From: Aquarana catesbeiana
Lineage: Eukaryota; Chordata; Amphibia; Anura; Ranidae
NCBI RefSeq assembly: GCF_042186555.1
Contig: NC_133328.1
Span: 618,277,592-618,341,591, forward strand
DNA length: 64,000 bases
Reading direction: 5' to 3'
The position numbers and the translations under genes were made by a program. The notes beneath the pieces are model-generated. The model worked only from the letters and a program-made list of their open reading frames with translations. It did not search any database and was not told where the DNA came from. Below are positions 1 to 9,979 of the stretch, piece after piece (positions within the stretch are counted from its first letter, which is position 1; each line of letters starts with the position of its first letter).

Positions 1-1003
1 TGGAAGATATTTGAAGCTTTAAAAATGACATTACCGTGTTAAACCTTAGAGATCCTTGTGATTGGGTTTTCATGTCTTTTAACTTTTCTTCACATTGAGA
101 TTAACAGGACACTGGGCATTACCCATGTAGGCCAAGGCATGCCATTCACTTCAATACCAGCCCTTGAAGCTGGATATATTAAACTTATCTGCACACTTGT
201 CCCAGGTCAGTGTCTCAAGATATTGAACCAGGCAATTAGCAATTTTCAGACGGAGGCCAGTAATGGCCACCTTTTGTATTTGTTATGTGCCCTCCAAACT
301 ACTAAACCATTTGAGAAAAAATTGGGGCACTAAAAAATTGCCCTAGCAATGGAGAGAAGATACACACTTCCTGCAGATGTCAGAGGCAGGAACTGAACCC
401 AAGGTTCCAGTGCTAACTATTAAAGCTAAACAAAGTTCGGCAAGGCTTTAATGCTCGTGTAGTCTAGCGGAGAACTCTAGTAGAGGAGTACTTATCCCAA
501 CATCTGTCTGAGGGTCCTGAATTGTATGTGATGAAGTCAACACGGCCTTGACTGCAAGACTGGCAAAAAAGATGGACTTTGTAGGACCAGCTGTACTACG
601 GTGGAGGAAGCCTGTGTGAGAAAGAAATTTGGTAAATATTCCTCAGATTTAAATAGGTATTAAACCCAAAACCAAAAATGTAGTATATTACAGCTCACCA
701 ATCATTAGACGTGATGGCTCCATAAGTGATCATGAATCAGGCCTCTTTGCCCAACTGAGATGGCCTGACTTATTAGCCATTTTGATAGCCCTTTCATTTT
801 GAATGGGCTGCCAAGGCATTGCAATTGGTAGAAAAAATGTATTGGAGCATGGGTGTGGGTTACCAGCTGCTGTAGTTGTGCGCTGGGTGCACATTTGTAA
901 AATGCATACGCATTGCATTGGTGTGAAGCCAACCATATGAAGAGTTCAGGACTTGAAGGCATAAAGTACAAACAGCTGACCATTTGCCATCATTCCTCCA
1001 CAG
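1..1003. other. tg intron sequence, no recognised feature
   Basis: This is the intron upstream of tg exon a. I see no exon, no transposase-like reading frame and no repeat that recurs elsewhere in the window. Its last 20 bases are the pyrimidine-containing acceptor tract ending in CAG at 1001-1003. Confidence 0.5.
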
Positions 1004-1171
1004 CTTCTTGCAGTCCGTGGACCTTTCCAAACATGGGGACCCGTTATAGATGGATCCTACCTGAGGGACTCGCCAACAAGACTTCTCCAGCAGAAGACTG
1101 CCCAGAACATAGACCTGTTCATCGGAAGTACTGAGCATGATGGCCTGATCAGCAGGGCCAAGGCTATTAAG
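1004..1171 (+). CDS. tg: Thyroglobulin exon (a), ChEL domain
   Basis: This exon encodes 56 residues of thyroglobulin, the secreted thyroid prohormone whose tyrosines become T3 and T4. The acceptor is CAG at 1001-1003 and the donor is GTAAGG from 1172, so both ends are phase 0. The translation starts LLAVRGPF, then has WGPVIDG, LFIGSTEHDG and ends AKAIK, which follows vertebrate thyroglobulin in its C-terminal cholinesterase-like (ChEL) domain. That domain acts in folding, dimerisation and export from the endoplasmic reticulum. In acetylcholinesterase the segment aligned with IGSTEHDG carries the catalytic glutamate; here the residue is Asp, as in other thyroglobulins, so the fold is not an active esterase. 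A second possible acceptor (CAG at 1011-1013) would remove conserved LLA and was not chosen. An antisense reading frame over this exon is a shadow. Confidence 0.93.
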
Positions 1172-1612
1172 GTAAGGTTTGGGAAATCTACACTTCCGCT
1201 AAGGAAAAATTCATATAACCTTTATGTGCTACACGAGTCTGACATGTCACAATATACAGCAACGGAATCATTTTTCAAATAATCTCTACCTTTTATCTTT
1301 GTAAACTCATAATTGAACCTTAGTATGTTGACCTGGCAGAGATGCCACCAGTCTGCTGCAGGCGGCAGGCAGCAGGAAGCGTTTCCTCAGTCTCCTCCTA
1401 CAGTGAGCAGACTGCAACATTGTAACTTTGCTGCAAGTTTTAGTCTCCAGCAGGAGCTGATCTGGGTCAGACATTTGTGAAAACATCCAAGGACTGCATA
1501 GACACCAGGATTTGCATGATTTTGTCATCTCCAAGCCGGCAACTCAGTCCAGAAAGTAGGTGGTGACCCTGGATGATAAAATATACAGTTCATTGCTTTT
1601 TCTGTGACCACT
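1172..1612. other. tg intron 1, start
   Basis: The intron opens with a GTAAGG donor. I recognise no repeat or gene in this stretch. Confidence 0.5.
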
Positions 1613-2585
1613 TTAACCACGTCATTATACTGCGGCAGGTCGGCTCGTTCCCACAAATCGCTGTAGGTGTACGTCGGCTCGTTTAAGAGCCATATCAGGC
1701 GTGTGCGGGGGCGCCGGCTGCACGGCGAGTGACCCAATGCGCATGGCCGCCAGCCACGATGTCCACCGGCCACCCGCGATCGCGGGAAAGAGAGCCAGAA
1801 TGGGGATCTGTCAATGTAAACAGACAGATCCCCATTCTGACAGGGGAGTAGAGAGGGATCTGCTGTTCCTAGTGATTAGGAACAGCGATCTTTCTCCTCC
1901 TCCAGTCAGTCCCATCCCCCCACAGTTAGAAAGACCTCCCAGGGAACACATTTAACCCCTTGATCGCCCCCCTAGTGTTAACCCCTTCCCTTCCAGTGTC
2001 ATTTACACAGTAATCAGTGCATTTTTTAGCTCTGATCGCTGTATAAATGTCAGTGGTCCCAAAAAAGTGTCAAAAGTGTCCGATCTGTCTGCCGCAATTT
2101 CGCAGTCCCGCTAAAAATCACGGATCGCCGCCATTACTAGTAAAAAAATAAAAATAGAAATGCCATAAATCTATCCCCTATTTTGTACACTCTATAACTT
2201 TTGTGCAAACCAATCAATATACGCACATTGCGTTTTTTTTTTAACAAAAATATGTAGATAAATACATATTGGCCTACACTGATGAAGAATTTTTTTTTTT
2301 TTTTGGGGGGTGAGGGGATATTTATTATAGCAAAAAGTAAAAAATATTTTTTTTTCAAAATTGTCGGTCTTTTTTTATTTATAGCGCAAAATATAAAAAC
2401 CGCAGAGGTGATCAAATACCACCAAAAGAAAGCTCTATTTGTGGGGGGGAAAAAAAGGACATCAATTTTTTTTGGGTACAGCGTCGCACGACTGCGCAAT
2501 TGTCAGTTAAAGCGACGCAGTGCCGTATCGCCAAAAATGGCCTGGTCATTAAGGGGGGCAATGCTTCTGGTCTGTAAGTGGTTAA
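1613..2585 (+). mobile_element. TTAA-bounded nonautonomous element, copy A
   Basis: The element begins TTAACCAC and ends GTGGTTAA, so the TTAA ends could be target duplications of a piggyBac- or Kolobok-type element (inference). It carries a perfect palindrome CCCGCGATCGCGGG (1773-1786), a 16-bp perfect hairpin with loop AATGTAAACA (1797-1838) and a GATC-bounded 34-nt hairpin (1857-1890). The 3' half has the core GAGGTGATCAAATACCACC (about 2404-2422) shared with six other copies. Open frames across it differ between copies and do not look like genes. Confidence 0.75.
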
Positions 2586-3038
2586 AGTGGTTGCAAAGCC
2601 TCAAGGTTTTTCACCAAGGTGAAAAACCTTCTGTTCTGCAGGTCCCCCCCTTTTTCTTATCTGAGCCCGATCCGATCCAGCGAAGTGCACGAGCGCAGCT
2701 GCTCCAGCCGCTGTCTCTCTCCTCATTGGACAGATTGATAGCGGCAGGAGCCATTGGCTTCCTCCGCTGTCAATCAAATCTTGTCACGCGGGGGGCGGGG
2801 CTGAGTCCCGCTATCTGTGTCAATGGATGCAGCAGCGGGACTCGGGAGCGAGCCCTCACGGAAACCTGCTTTCCATGGGGGGCACCTGATGAAGTGGAGG
2901 GGCCAAGAACGCCGGCGGGGGACCCCAGAAGAGGAGGATCGGGGCTGCTCTGTGCAAAACATTTGCACAGAGCAGGTAAGTATAACATGTTTTTTATTTA
3001 TTTTTATTTTTTTAAAGGAGGGTTTGCAACCTCTTTAA
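2582..3038 (+). mobile_element. TTAA-bounded GC-rich MITE, second family
   Basis: It starts TTAAAGTGGTTGCAAA and ends TTTGCAACCTCTTTAA, which are imperfect terminal inverted repeats. It shares its left TTAA with the preceding element. Related copies lie at 8453-8762, 29470-29892 (reverse) and 36584-37058, with a fragment at 3616-3670. The middle is GC-rich and noncoding. Confidence 0.7.
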
Positions 3039-3615
3039 GATTAAAATGACCTTTATTTCTTGTTAAAAAAAAAAAGGATTAAAATGACCTTTACTTTTCA
3101 ATTTACAGCCAGCCATGATTTTCAAAAACTCAAAAATTGCAAATGAGGTTAAAAAAAAAAAAAAGTAGAAAATAAGAATAAAAATGAATAGCTTAGGGGA
3201 GAAGGTGGGATTCTAGATTTAGATTATGCAGAGGGAACACAGACACAGGCCGGGTCTGCTCTGCGGGCATACACCAACCCATGGGTCCAGCCAGACGGAG
3301 GGGAATGGATCCCCTTCCGTTTTTTTGGGCTGGATCGGACACGAGTGTAAATGGGAAAACAAGTCCGTTTATATCTGACTGCCCATAGAGGAGAATAGAG
3401 GGTCCAATCGGGTCCGGCTGTCCGTTTTTCATAATCGGACCTCTCGTGCGAAAGGGGCCTAAATTTGTATCTGGACCTCTTAGCAATGGTGTGGCGCTTC
3501 AATTTAAAAGTTTGTTACATTGCCAATAAAAGTGTCAGGGACCGGCAGCAAGAACAGAAAGACAGGGCGTATCATGTACGTCCTATGTGATTCGAGTGGG
3601 GTGTATGTAGCATAC
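3039..3615. repeat. A-rich stretch and probable MITE remnant
   Basis: Positions 3040-3190 are A/T-rich simple sequence. Around 3240-3465 the sequence has a ranid-MITE character and ends near GCGAAAGGGGCCTAAA. I could not define both termini. No coding signal is visible. Confidence 0.35.
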
Positions 3616-3834
3616 TTAAAAGGGTTGTAAAGGCTCGTGTTTTTTTCACCTTAATGCATCCTATGCATCCTTGGGACTCAGCTGATCACAGATCGAAGTA
3701 AAGGGCCAATCTCGTCCCATGGCAGCCAATGACGGCTGATCACTTGATGTACTGTAAACATGTGATCAGCATGAGGAGAAAAAAAATAAGCCGATTACCG
3801 GCTTCTGTAAAAGGGACATCGGTCCTCCACAGTG

Positions 3835-4038
3835 ACAGCCACTGCTACCAACTAGTGCCCACCAGTACCCATCAGTACTACTAACCAGTGCACATGAGTG
3901 CCACCTATCAGCGCTCATCAGTACTGCCTGTCATTGCCACCCATCAGTGCTCATCAGTGCTGCCTATCAATGCCACCTCTCAGTGCCCGTCAGTGCCGCA
4001 TATCAGTGCCCATCAGTGCCACCTATCAGTGCCCACCA
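3835..4038 (+). repeat. GTGCCACCTATCA tandem array, first half
   Basis: Imperfect tandem repeats of units like CAGTGCCACCTAT and CAGTGCCCAT. The array resumes after the inserted MITE. Confidence 0.85.
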
Positions 4039-4039
4039 G

Positions 4040-4413
4040 CATTGCTCCCAACTGTCCCTGATTTGGAGGGACTGTCCCTGATTTGGAGCGATGTCCCTCT
4101 GTCCCTCTTTACTCCCCATTTGTACCTCATTTTGGTCTGATCTATATAGTTGTATATAAAATGTACTTTTTACCTATCAAAAAGTGTTTCCCAGTGCTAA
4201 ACCTTTCATCCAATTTCTAAATTGCCGCATTTGTACATTTTAAAAGTCAATATAAAGGAATAGAAGTGGTAAGAAAAAAAGTCCCTTGTGGATTTAATTA
4301 ACCTTTTTTTTGGTAATTCTCCTTTAAGGGGGTGTGGCAGGGGGCGTGTCCTTTGCCTACATCCAGTTGTTAGTAGGTGTGCCTCGTTCCCATCGCAAAA
4401 TGTTGGGAGGTAT
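4040..4413 (+). mobile_element. hAT-type MITE (CTCCCAACTGTCCC), copy 1
   Basis: The ends are like CATTGCTCCCAAC and GTTGGGAGGTAT, giving imperfect terminal inverted repeats. CCCACCAG flanks it at 4032-4039 and 4415-4422, a likely 8-bp hAT-type target duplication, though the host is itself a repeat array. Sister copies are at 21745-22227, 41451-41819 and 43855-44230. Confidence 0.75.
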
Positions 4414-4635
4414 GCCCACCAGTGCCACCTATCAGTGCCCGTCAGTGCTGCCTGTCTTAGCCACCTACCAGCGCCCAATCAGTGCCACCCATCGGTGCTC
4501 ATCAGTGCCACCTATCAGTGCTCATCAGTGCCACCTATCAGTGCAGCTTCATCAGTGCTGCCTCATCAGTACCCATCAGTGCCACCTATCCGTGCCGCCT
4601 TATCAGTGCCTATCAGTGCAGTCTCATCACCGCAC
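4414..4635 (+). repeat. GTGCCACCTATCA tandem array, second half
   Basis: Continuation of the array at 3835-4038 on the far side of the inserted MITE. Units vary between GTGCCACC, GTGCTCATCA and GTGCTGCC types. Confidence 0.85.
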
Positions 4636-4936
4636 ATCAATGAAGGAGAAAAATTACATGTTTACAAATTTTTTAACAAATTAGGAAAAAGGTTTTTTTT
4701 TTTTCAAAATGTTCTGTCTTTTTTGTTTGTTTTAGCAAACAATAAAAAAAAAAACAGCGGTGATTAAATACCACCAAAAGAAAGCTCTATTTGTGTGAAA
4801 ACAAAATGATAAAAATGTTCTATGGGTACAGTGCTGCAGGACCGTGTAATTGTCACTCAAAGTGTGACAGCTCTGAAAGCTGAAAATTGGCCTGGGCAGG
4901 AAGGGGGTATAAGTGCCCAGTAAGCAGGTGGTTTAA

Positions 4937-5647
4937 TTTGAATTTTTATATTTTCCTGGTATTCAGGCCAGCATTCAAAGTTTTAATTGACCATGTCACA
5001 TGTCTGTACCCGACCAGTCACTGACCTTTCTGGAAACACAGTCACTTTTTGTACAAGTTGGGCCGTCTTTCTAGGAAGGCACACTTGTACTGAGAGGTAT
5101 CTATTGGCACATCTGTCATAAGTCCCCGCTCTCAGGACATATGTCAGGAAATATGTTCTATTAGTCAGCATGTTTTGTTTTTTCTTCACATTTTTGTTGC
5201 TGTCAGAGTGTCAGAATAGATATGATCTTTTGTTTTCTTTGTGATCTCCTGACAATACACATATGCAAATATGAATTCTGAGACTGTAACTATGCTGCAG
5301 ATTCCAGCAACATGTACTATTTTCTGTCCAATTGAGGAAGCATATTCTTTGTAAGATAATTTAGTTAGTTCTCCCTTACCAAAAAAAAAATCTTCCTATG
5401 CAGGTAAGGAATTGTATGTAGATAATTAACAAACTATGCAGCTTTGACCAAAGTTGAGCAATGGCCTTAATATAGGTGTGAGCCATTTATGTACCTCCTG
5501 AAGACCGAAAAACTCCTAGAAATGGCATCATCCTGTCCTGCCTTGTTGCTAGGACGTCTCTAAGATACTCCCAGCTGATTTTGGTAAAGGTAAACTAACC
5601 CTATAAAACTGTATCAGTTATATTTTTCATGTTAAGTGAATGGGTGC
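4937..5647. other. Intron 1 sequence, no recognised feature
   Basis: No repeat recurring elsewhere in the window and no coding signal was seen. Confidence 0.45.
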
Positions 5648-5872
5648 TTAAAGTGGAACTAAACCCATCAATTTAACGGTTTCAAAAAACAGTTACATTC
5701 CCGGAATGCTAGGATTGCTAACTGTCACATTTGCGTGTGCTCTCAACCAAACTGTCAAGCCATCAAAAAAGCTGGTGTCATAATTGATGACCATATCAGT
5801 TGCAGATCAAACAGAAGCTAAGATGGCAGCTTCCATGTTTGAAAAGCATAGGAGGGTTTAGTTCCACTTTAA
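5648..5872. mobile_element. 225-bp TTAA MITE with perfect inverted ends
   Basis: The left end TTAAAGTGGAACTAAACC and the right end GGTTTAGTTCCACTTTAA are perfect inverted repeats of at least 18 bp. If TTAA is the target duplication, the element is piggyBac-like; that is inference. It has no coding capacity. Confidence 0.8.
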
Positions 5873-6294
5873 ATTGTACCTGCCCCCTTGTCCTCCCTCT
5901 TTTATTTCACCTACTAGAATTAATGTCCATTAAAATGGACTTATCATCACATCTATTTATTTATGTTAAGTGCAGCATGGGAAGTAATGTGTCAGGGTAA
6001 TACTTCCATGTAGGGTTGCACCGATACCGAGTATTTGCCCGAGTTGCCCGAGTACTTGTACTCGGGCAAATGCACCCGATGCCTGTGCTGATACCTTTGC
6101 ATGAAGAGGTGGCTCCTGGAAGTCAGTGAGCAGAGGGGAGAGCGAGTCCTGGAAGTGGGGAGCGAGTCCTGGCAGGCTGGCAGCAGCAGAAGGTAAGCTG
6201 GCCGGGGGCAGGGGTGTGAGTCGCAGCATCGGTGACCCGGGCCATCATATTTGTTAACGGAATTGACAGCCCTCAGTCTCCGTCGGAGATTGAA

Positions 6295-6497
6295 CAGCAC
6301 AACGCCCATCTTGGTACACCCTGCACTCGGCATCAGTAAGCAGCAGTCACAAGGCGGCAGCGGACATCTTGTTACACCCAGCCCTTATAGTTCGCTAACT
6401 ATATGGGCTGGGTGTAACAAGATGTCCGCTGCTGCCTTCTGACTGCTGCTTACTGAGGCCGAGTGCAGGGTGTACAGTACCAAGATGGGCGTTGCAG
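6295..6497. repeat. Foldback with arms of about 95 bp
   Basis: The left arm runs from AACGCCCATCTTGGTACA to ACACCCAGCCC, and the right arm returns as GGGCTGGGTGTAAC through ACCAAGATGGGCGTT. The centre is a short AT-rich TATAGTTCGCTAACTATA palindrome. Arms match closely apart from small indels. Confidence 0.85.
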
Positions 6498-6589
6498 CGC
6501 TTGTATACTGGAGAAAGTTTAAACTGTTATTGTTTGTCTCTCATCGTTCATTTATCATGCCAGGCTGCCAGCAATTGCCAGTGCAATCA

Positions 6590-7055
6590 GTGCTGCATTT
6601 CATTGCCACTGCCTGCCCATCAGTTCCACCTATCATTGCTCATAAGTGCCGCCCATAAGTGCCACCTGTCATTCCCCATAAATGCCACCTATCAGAGCCA
6701 GCATATTAGTGCTCATCAGTCAGTGCCACCTATCAGTGCTGCAAATTAGTGCCCATCAGTCAGTGCCACCTATCAGTGCCCATCAGTCAGTGCCACCTAT
6801 AAGTGCTGCAAATCAGTGACCATACGTCAGTGCCACCTATCAGTGCTGCATATCAGTGCCACCTATCAGTGCTGCATATCAGTGCCCATCAGTCAGTGCC
6901 ACCTATCAGTTCTGCATATCAGTGCCACCTATCATTGCCAGCCATCAGTGCTACATATCAGTGCCCATCACTTAGTGCCACCTATCAGTGCCAGCCATCA
7001 GTGCTGCATATCAGTGCCCATCAGTCAGTGCCACCTATCAGTGCTGCAAAGATAT
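6590..7055 (+). repeat. GTGCCACCTATCAGTGCTGCATATCA tandem array
   Basis: About 460 bp of imperfect tandem units mixing CAGTGCCACCTAT, CAGTGCTGCATAT and CAGTGCCCATCAGT. It is the same repeat vocabulary as the arrays at 3835-4635 and 20380-20745. Confidence 0.88.
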
Positions 7056-7166
7056 CATTAGTCTGTATTGTGCTTTGAAAACTGTTACATGACATTAAAA
7101 AAAAGTATTGGTAATCGGTATCGGTGCTTGTACTTGGACTTAAAAATGTGGTATCGGTGCAACTTA

Positions 7167-8452
7167 CATGTGTTACTTCTCACAGAGATCACAGGACTCC
7201 CCCTGACAATGCCTTTATCTGCTTTTCCCTCCAGAAGGATGAAGCCATCTATGTTCAGGCATTATCCAGGGTAATCATCTCTTTCATGCACAGTGAGGTG
7301 TAGCCACCCTCAGCCAGGGTGCAGTGGAACTCTAGAGTTCCTTCAGAATTTGTTAGGGTTTCCTTGAGCTGTGGCTGATTGACCTCCTACTTGATGGCCC
7401 CTGCTTAGTTCCCAGACTTGCCAAAGCCAGCAGCATGACACCAATTATCTTTTTAGCTGCCCTAAGGGTGGCATTCTGAACACCACTGTAAGGCTTGCAT
7501 TCTAATGACCACCAACATAAAGAGCTAATTTCCCATTGACCCCTAATGAAATGATTTTAGTAAGGGTTTCCCAAGACCTGAAAATTATTTTAGGGATTCC
7601 TCTGGGGTAAGTAGGAAAGGCTGAGCTAAGGTTTGGATCAAACTCAATTTGGCCTGAACTTGCATGATAGCAGGTCACCGGCCCAGTGAGCTGCGGACAA
7701 CAAATTCCCTGCCCTGCAGCTGCACGTATCAAAGGGGCTGGGATGCTGGTGATGTCATTGACCAAATATGACCACATGACCATGTTGGTTAATTATGTTG
7801 TCCAAATATGACCATGTGACCAATTGGATTAAGACATTAGCCAGCACCCCTGCCCTGTTCTTATATGCAGTTGCAGGGTGAAGAATCCTGTCAGCTGATT
7901 GGGCCTGGTGTTATTTGAAAGCTTCCTGCAGGTTTGGGCCATAGTGGGTTTGACCTGAAGCTTAGCTCATCACTCCTCCTGGACTGAGATGCCAGCTCAT
8001 AGATGACGCAATCATGAAATCGTCTCAAGGTCTGCTTAAGGATTCCTTTTGTGAAATACGATTCTCTTGCTGTATATTGTGACATGTCAGGAATGCATTC
8101 ATGCAGACTTGTAAAGTTACTACATTCAAGTTCACATGAACAGATTACGTTGAAGGTCCTTATACCTTAGAGCTCCCAATGGTATTCCTCAGTTGTTGTG
8201 GCTCACGCAGTTTTAACATTCATTTCAGTAAAATGCCATTCTGTCCAACATTCTATACAATGGAGCTGCTATTAGGATTCTTTTTAAAAGTCAAACACTT
8301 TTTACTGTGAAACCCAACATTGTTCCCGTGACCCAGAAAACACCAGAAAACAGGAAAGGCACAACTGAATATTCCAAAATTGATCTGCCCAATGGAATGT
8401 TTTGGAACAAATTGCAATCTTTGGAAACAGAGATTCAATCATTCAAGTCGTT
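7167..8452. other. Intron 1 sequence, no recognised feature
   Basis: A short local duplication (CCAAATATGACCA near 7762 and 7802) is the only structure noticed. No gene or recurring repeat was identified. Confidence 0.4.
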
Positions 8453-8762
8453 TTAAAGCCTGAAGATTTTTTACCTTCAAGCATTTGCATGAAGGTAAAA
8501 AAAACCTTCAGTATGCAACCCTCCTCCTTCCCTTATACTCACCTGATTCTGATCCAGTGATGTGCATGAGACCAGAAGCTCTCCCGGATCTCTGTCTCCT
8601 CATTGGCTCGGACACAGCAACGGGGGCTCCTGCTGCTGTCAATCACAGCCAGCGAGGAGGGGGCGGGCTGAGCAGCGCTCTGTGTGTCTTATAGATACAT
8701 GGAGGTGGCTCGGGAGTGAGCACGCACAAGTGCCTCCATGGAAAGCAGCTTTAGACTTTTAA
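8453..8762 (+). mobile_element. TTAA GC-rich MITE, shortened copy
   Basis: Starts TTAAAGCCTGAAG and ends CTTTTAA. It shares the region with CTCCTCATTGG and GCTGTCAATCA found in the 2582-3038 and 36584-37058 copies, and it lacks their last third. Confidence 0.65.
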
Positions 8763-8928
8763 CTCCTTACTACTGCCAGTCTTCCAACCATGGGATCACT
8801 GGGATTTGCTGTAACAGTGATCACATGATTAGGAGCCCGTATTGGCTTCCGATTCTAAACAGTAACTAGGCAAAATAGATATGTAGTCAGCTAGACATTG
8901 TACTAAAAACCTAAATTTTCGAAGTCTT

Positions 8929-9355
8929 ATACCGCGTACACACGATCGGAATTTCCGACGGGAAATGTTCGATGTGAGCTTGTTGTGGGAAAGTCTGCCC
9001 ATGTGTAGGCTCCATCTAACATTTGCTGTCGGAATTTCTGCACACAAATGTTTGAGATCAGGTTCTCCCATTTTCCGACAACAAAACTTGTTGTCGGAAA
9101 GTCCGATCGTGTGTACACAAGTCCGTCGCACAAAACTTCACGCATGCTCTGAATCATGCAGAAGTCTATTGAACTGGCTATTGAACTTTATTTTTCTCGG
9201 CTCGTCGTACGTGTTGTACGTCACGCGTTCTTGACGTTTGGAATTTCCGACATTTGTGTGACCGTGTGTATGCAAGACAAGTTTGAGCCAACATCCTTCG
9301 GAAAAAAATCCACGGTTTTGTTGTCGGAAAATCCGATCGTGTGTACGCGGCATTA
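8929..9355. mobile_element. ACACACGATCGG MITE, copy 1
   Basis: The ends ACCGCGTACACACGATCGG and CCGATCGTGTGTACGCGG are terminal inverted repeats. The interior repeats GGAATTTCCGACAACAAA-like modules in both orientations, so every arm can pair with several others. Open frames here are by-products of this repetition. Confidence 0.85.
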
Positions 9356-9529
9356 CTTCAACATTTCTATTAATGTTACAGCCTGTGCACTCAGTAGTCA
9401 TCAGTCAGTAACAGACCTGGTCAGATACAACCTCTCCCCTTCTCTGCAATATGAGACTCCTGGTCATATTATTCAGGGTTTCTTTAAAGCAACCCTCCCT
9501 TTTCCTAGGGCATACATTTCCTTTGCTAC

Positions 9530-9751
9530 TACCCTGTTTCCCCGAAAATAAGACCTAGCGTGATTGTTGGTGATGGCTGCAATATAAGCCCTACCCCCCA
9601 AATAAGCCCTACCCTGTTTCCCCGAAAATAAGCCCTACCCTGAAAATAAGACCTACAAGGACTTTAACTAGGGCTTATTTGGGGGGTAGGGCTTATATTG
9701 CAGCCATCACCGACAATCACGCTAGGTCTTATTTTCGGGGGAAACAGGGTA
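9530..9751. mobile_element. Palindromic MITE with TACCCTGTTTCCCC ends
   Basis: The left arm reads CCCTGTTTCCCCGAAAATAAG and the right arm is its reverse complement, about 80 bp each. The centre contains a second partial copy of the left terminus. The ends are TACCCTG and CAGGGTA. It is noncoding. Confidence 0.8.
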
Positions 9752-9979
9752 TCTGCTTTAGGATTAGGCTAAGAGGGGAAGTGCAGAGGTTCCTGCTCAT
9801 ATGTGTGCCAGCAACCTACACCTTCTTGTTTTGGCCGAATTTCAGGCCATTCTGAATAAAGCTTCAGCGGTTCCACCTTCCTGTCTCCTGTGTGTTGGCT
9901 AATGGCACCCTCCTGGGTTGTCTACATCCAGGCCAGTAGAAATCTAGTTCCTGCCTGCACTCTAATGTCCTATAGAATT

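Larger units (their letters stand above)
3671..4936 (+). mobile_element. TTAA-family element, copy G, interrupted
   Basis: The 3' end (4640-4936) has the family core near 4762-4797 and ends GGTGGTTTAA. The 5' part carries inverted repeats such as TGATCAC near 3737 pairing with GTGATCA near 3762, and then a (GTGCCACCTATCA)n array. A hAT-type MITE splits that array at 4040-4413. The left terminus is unclear because a fragment of another TTAA repeat (3616-3670) abuts it. Confidence 0.6.
6011..7166 (+). mobile_element. 1.15 kb nonautonomous element with GCACCGATACC ends
   Basis: The left end TAGGGTTGCACCGATACC and the right end GGTATCGGTGCAACTTA form terminal inverted repeats. Inside are a long foldback (6295-6497) and a GTGCC tandem array (6590-7055). 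The ends resemble hAT-type termini, but I found no convincing 8-bp duplication. No transposase is present. Confidence 0.65.

Noticed and set aside
1011..1013. Alternative acceptor CAG inside exon a
   Set aside because: Using it would remove the conserved LLA residues and begin out of phase 0 with the preceding conserved segment.
860..1138. Antisense 92-residue open frame overlapping tg exon a
   Set aside because: It is the complement of conserved tg coding sequence and shows no similarity I recognise; a shadow.
2137..2499. Recurrent minus-strand frame containing TNRAFFWWYLITSAVFIF in several TTAA elements
   Set aside because: It recurs because the DNA core is conserved. Flanking frames differ between copies and hold stops, and a parallel frame exists on the other strand.
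8929..9355. Open frames inside the ACACACGATCGG MITEs
   Set aside because: They follow from repeated modules on both strands, differ between copies and match no known protein family.
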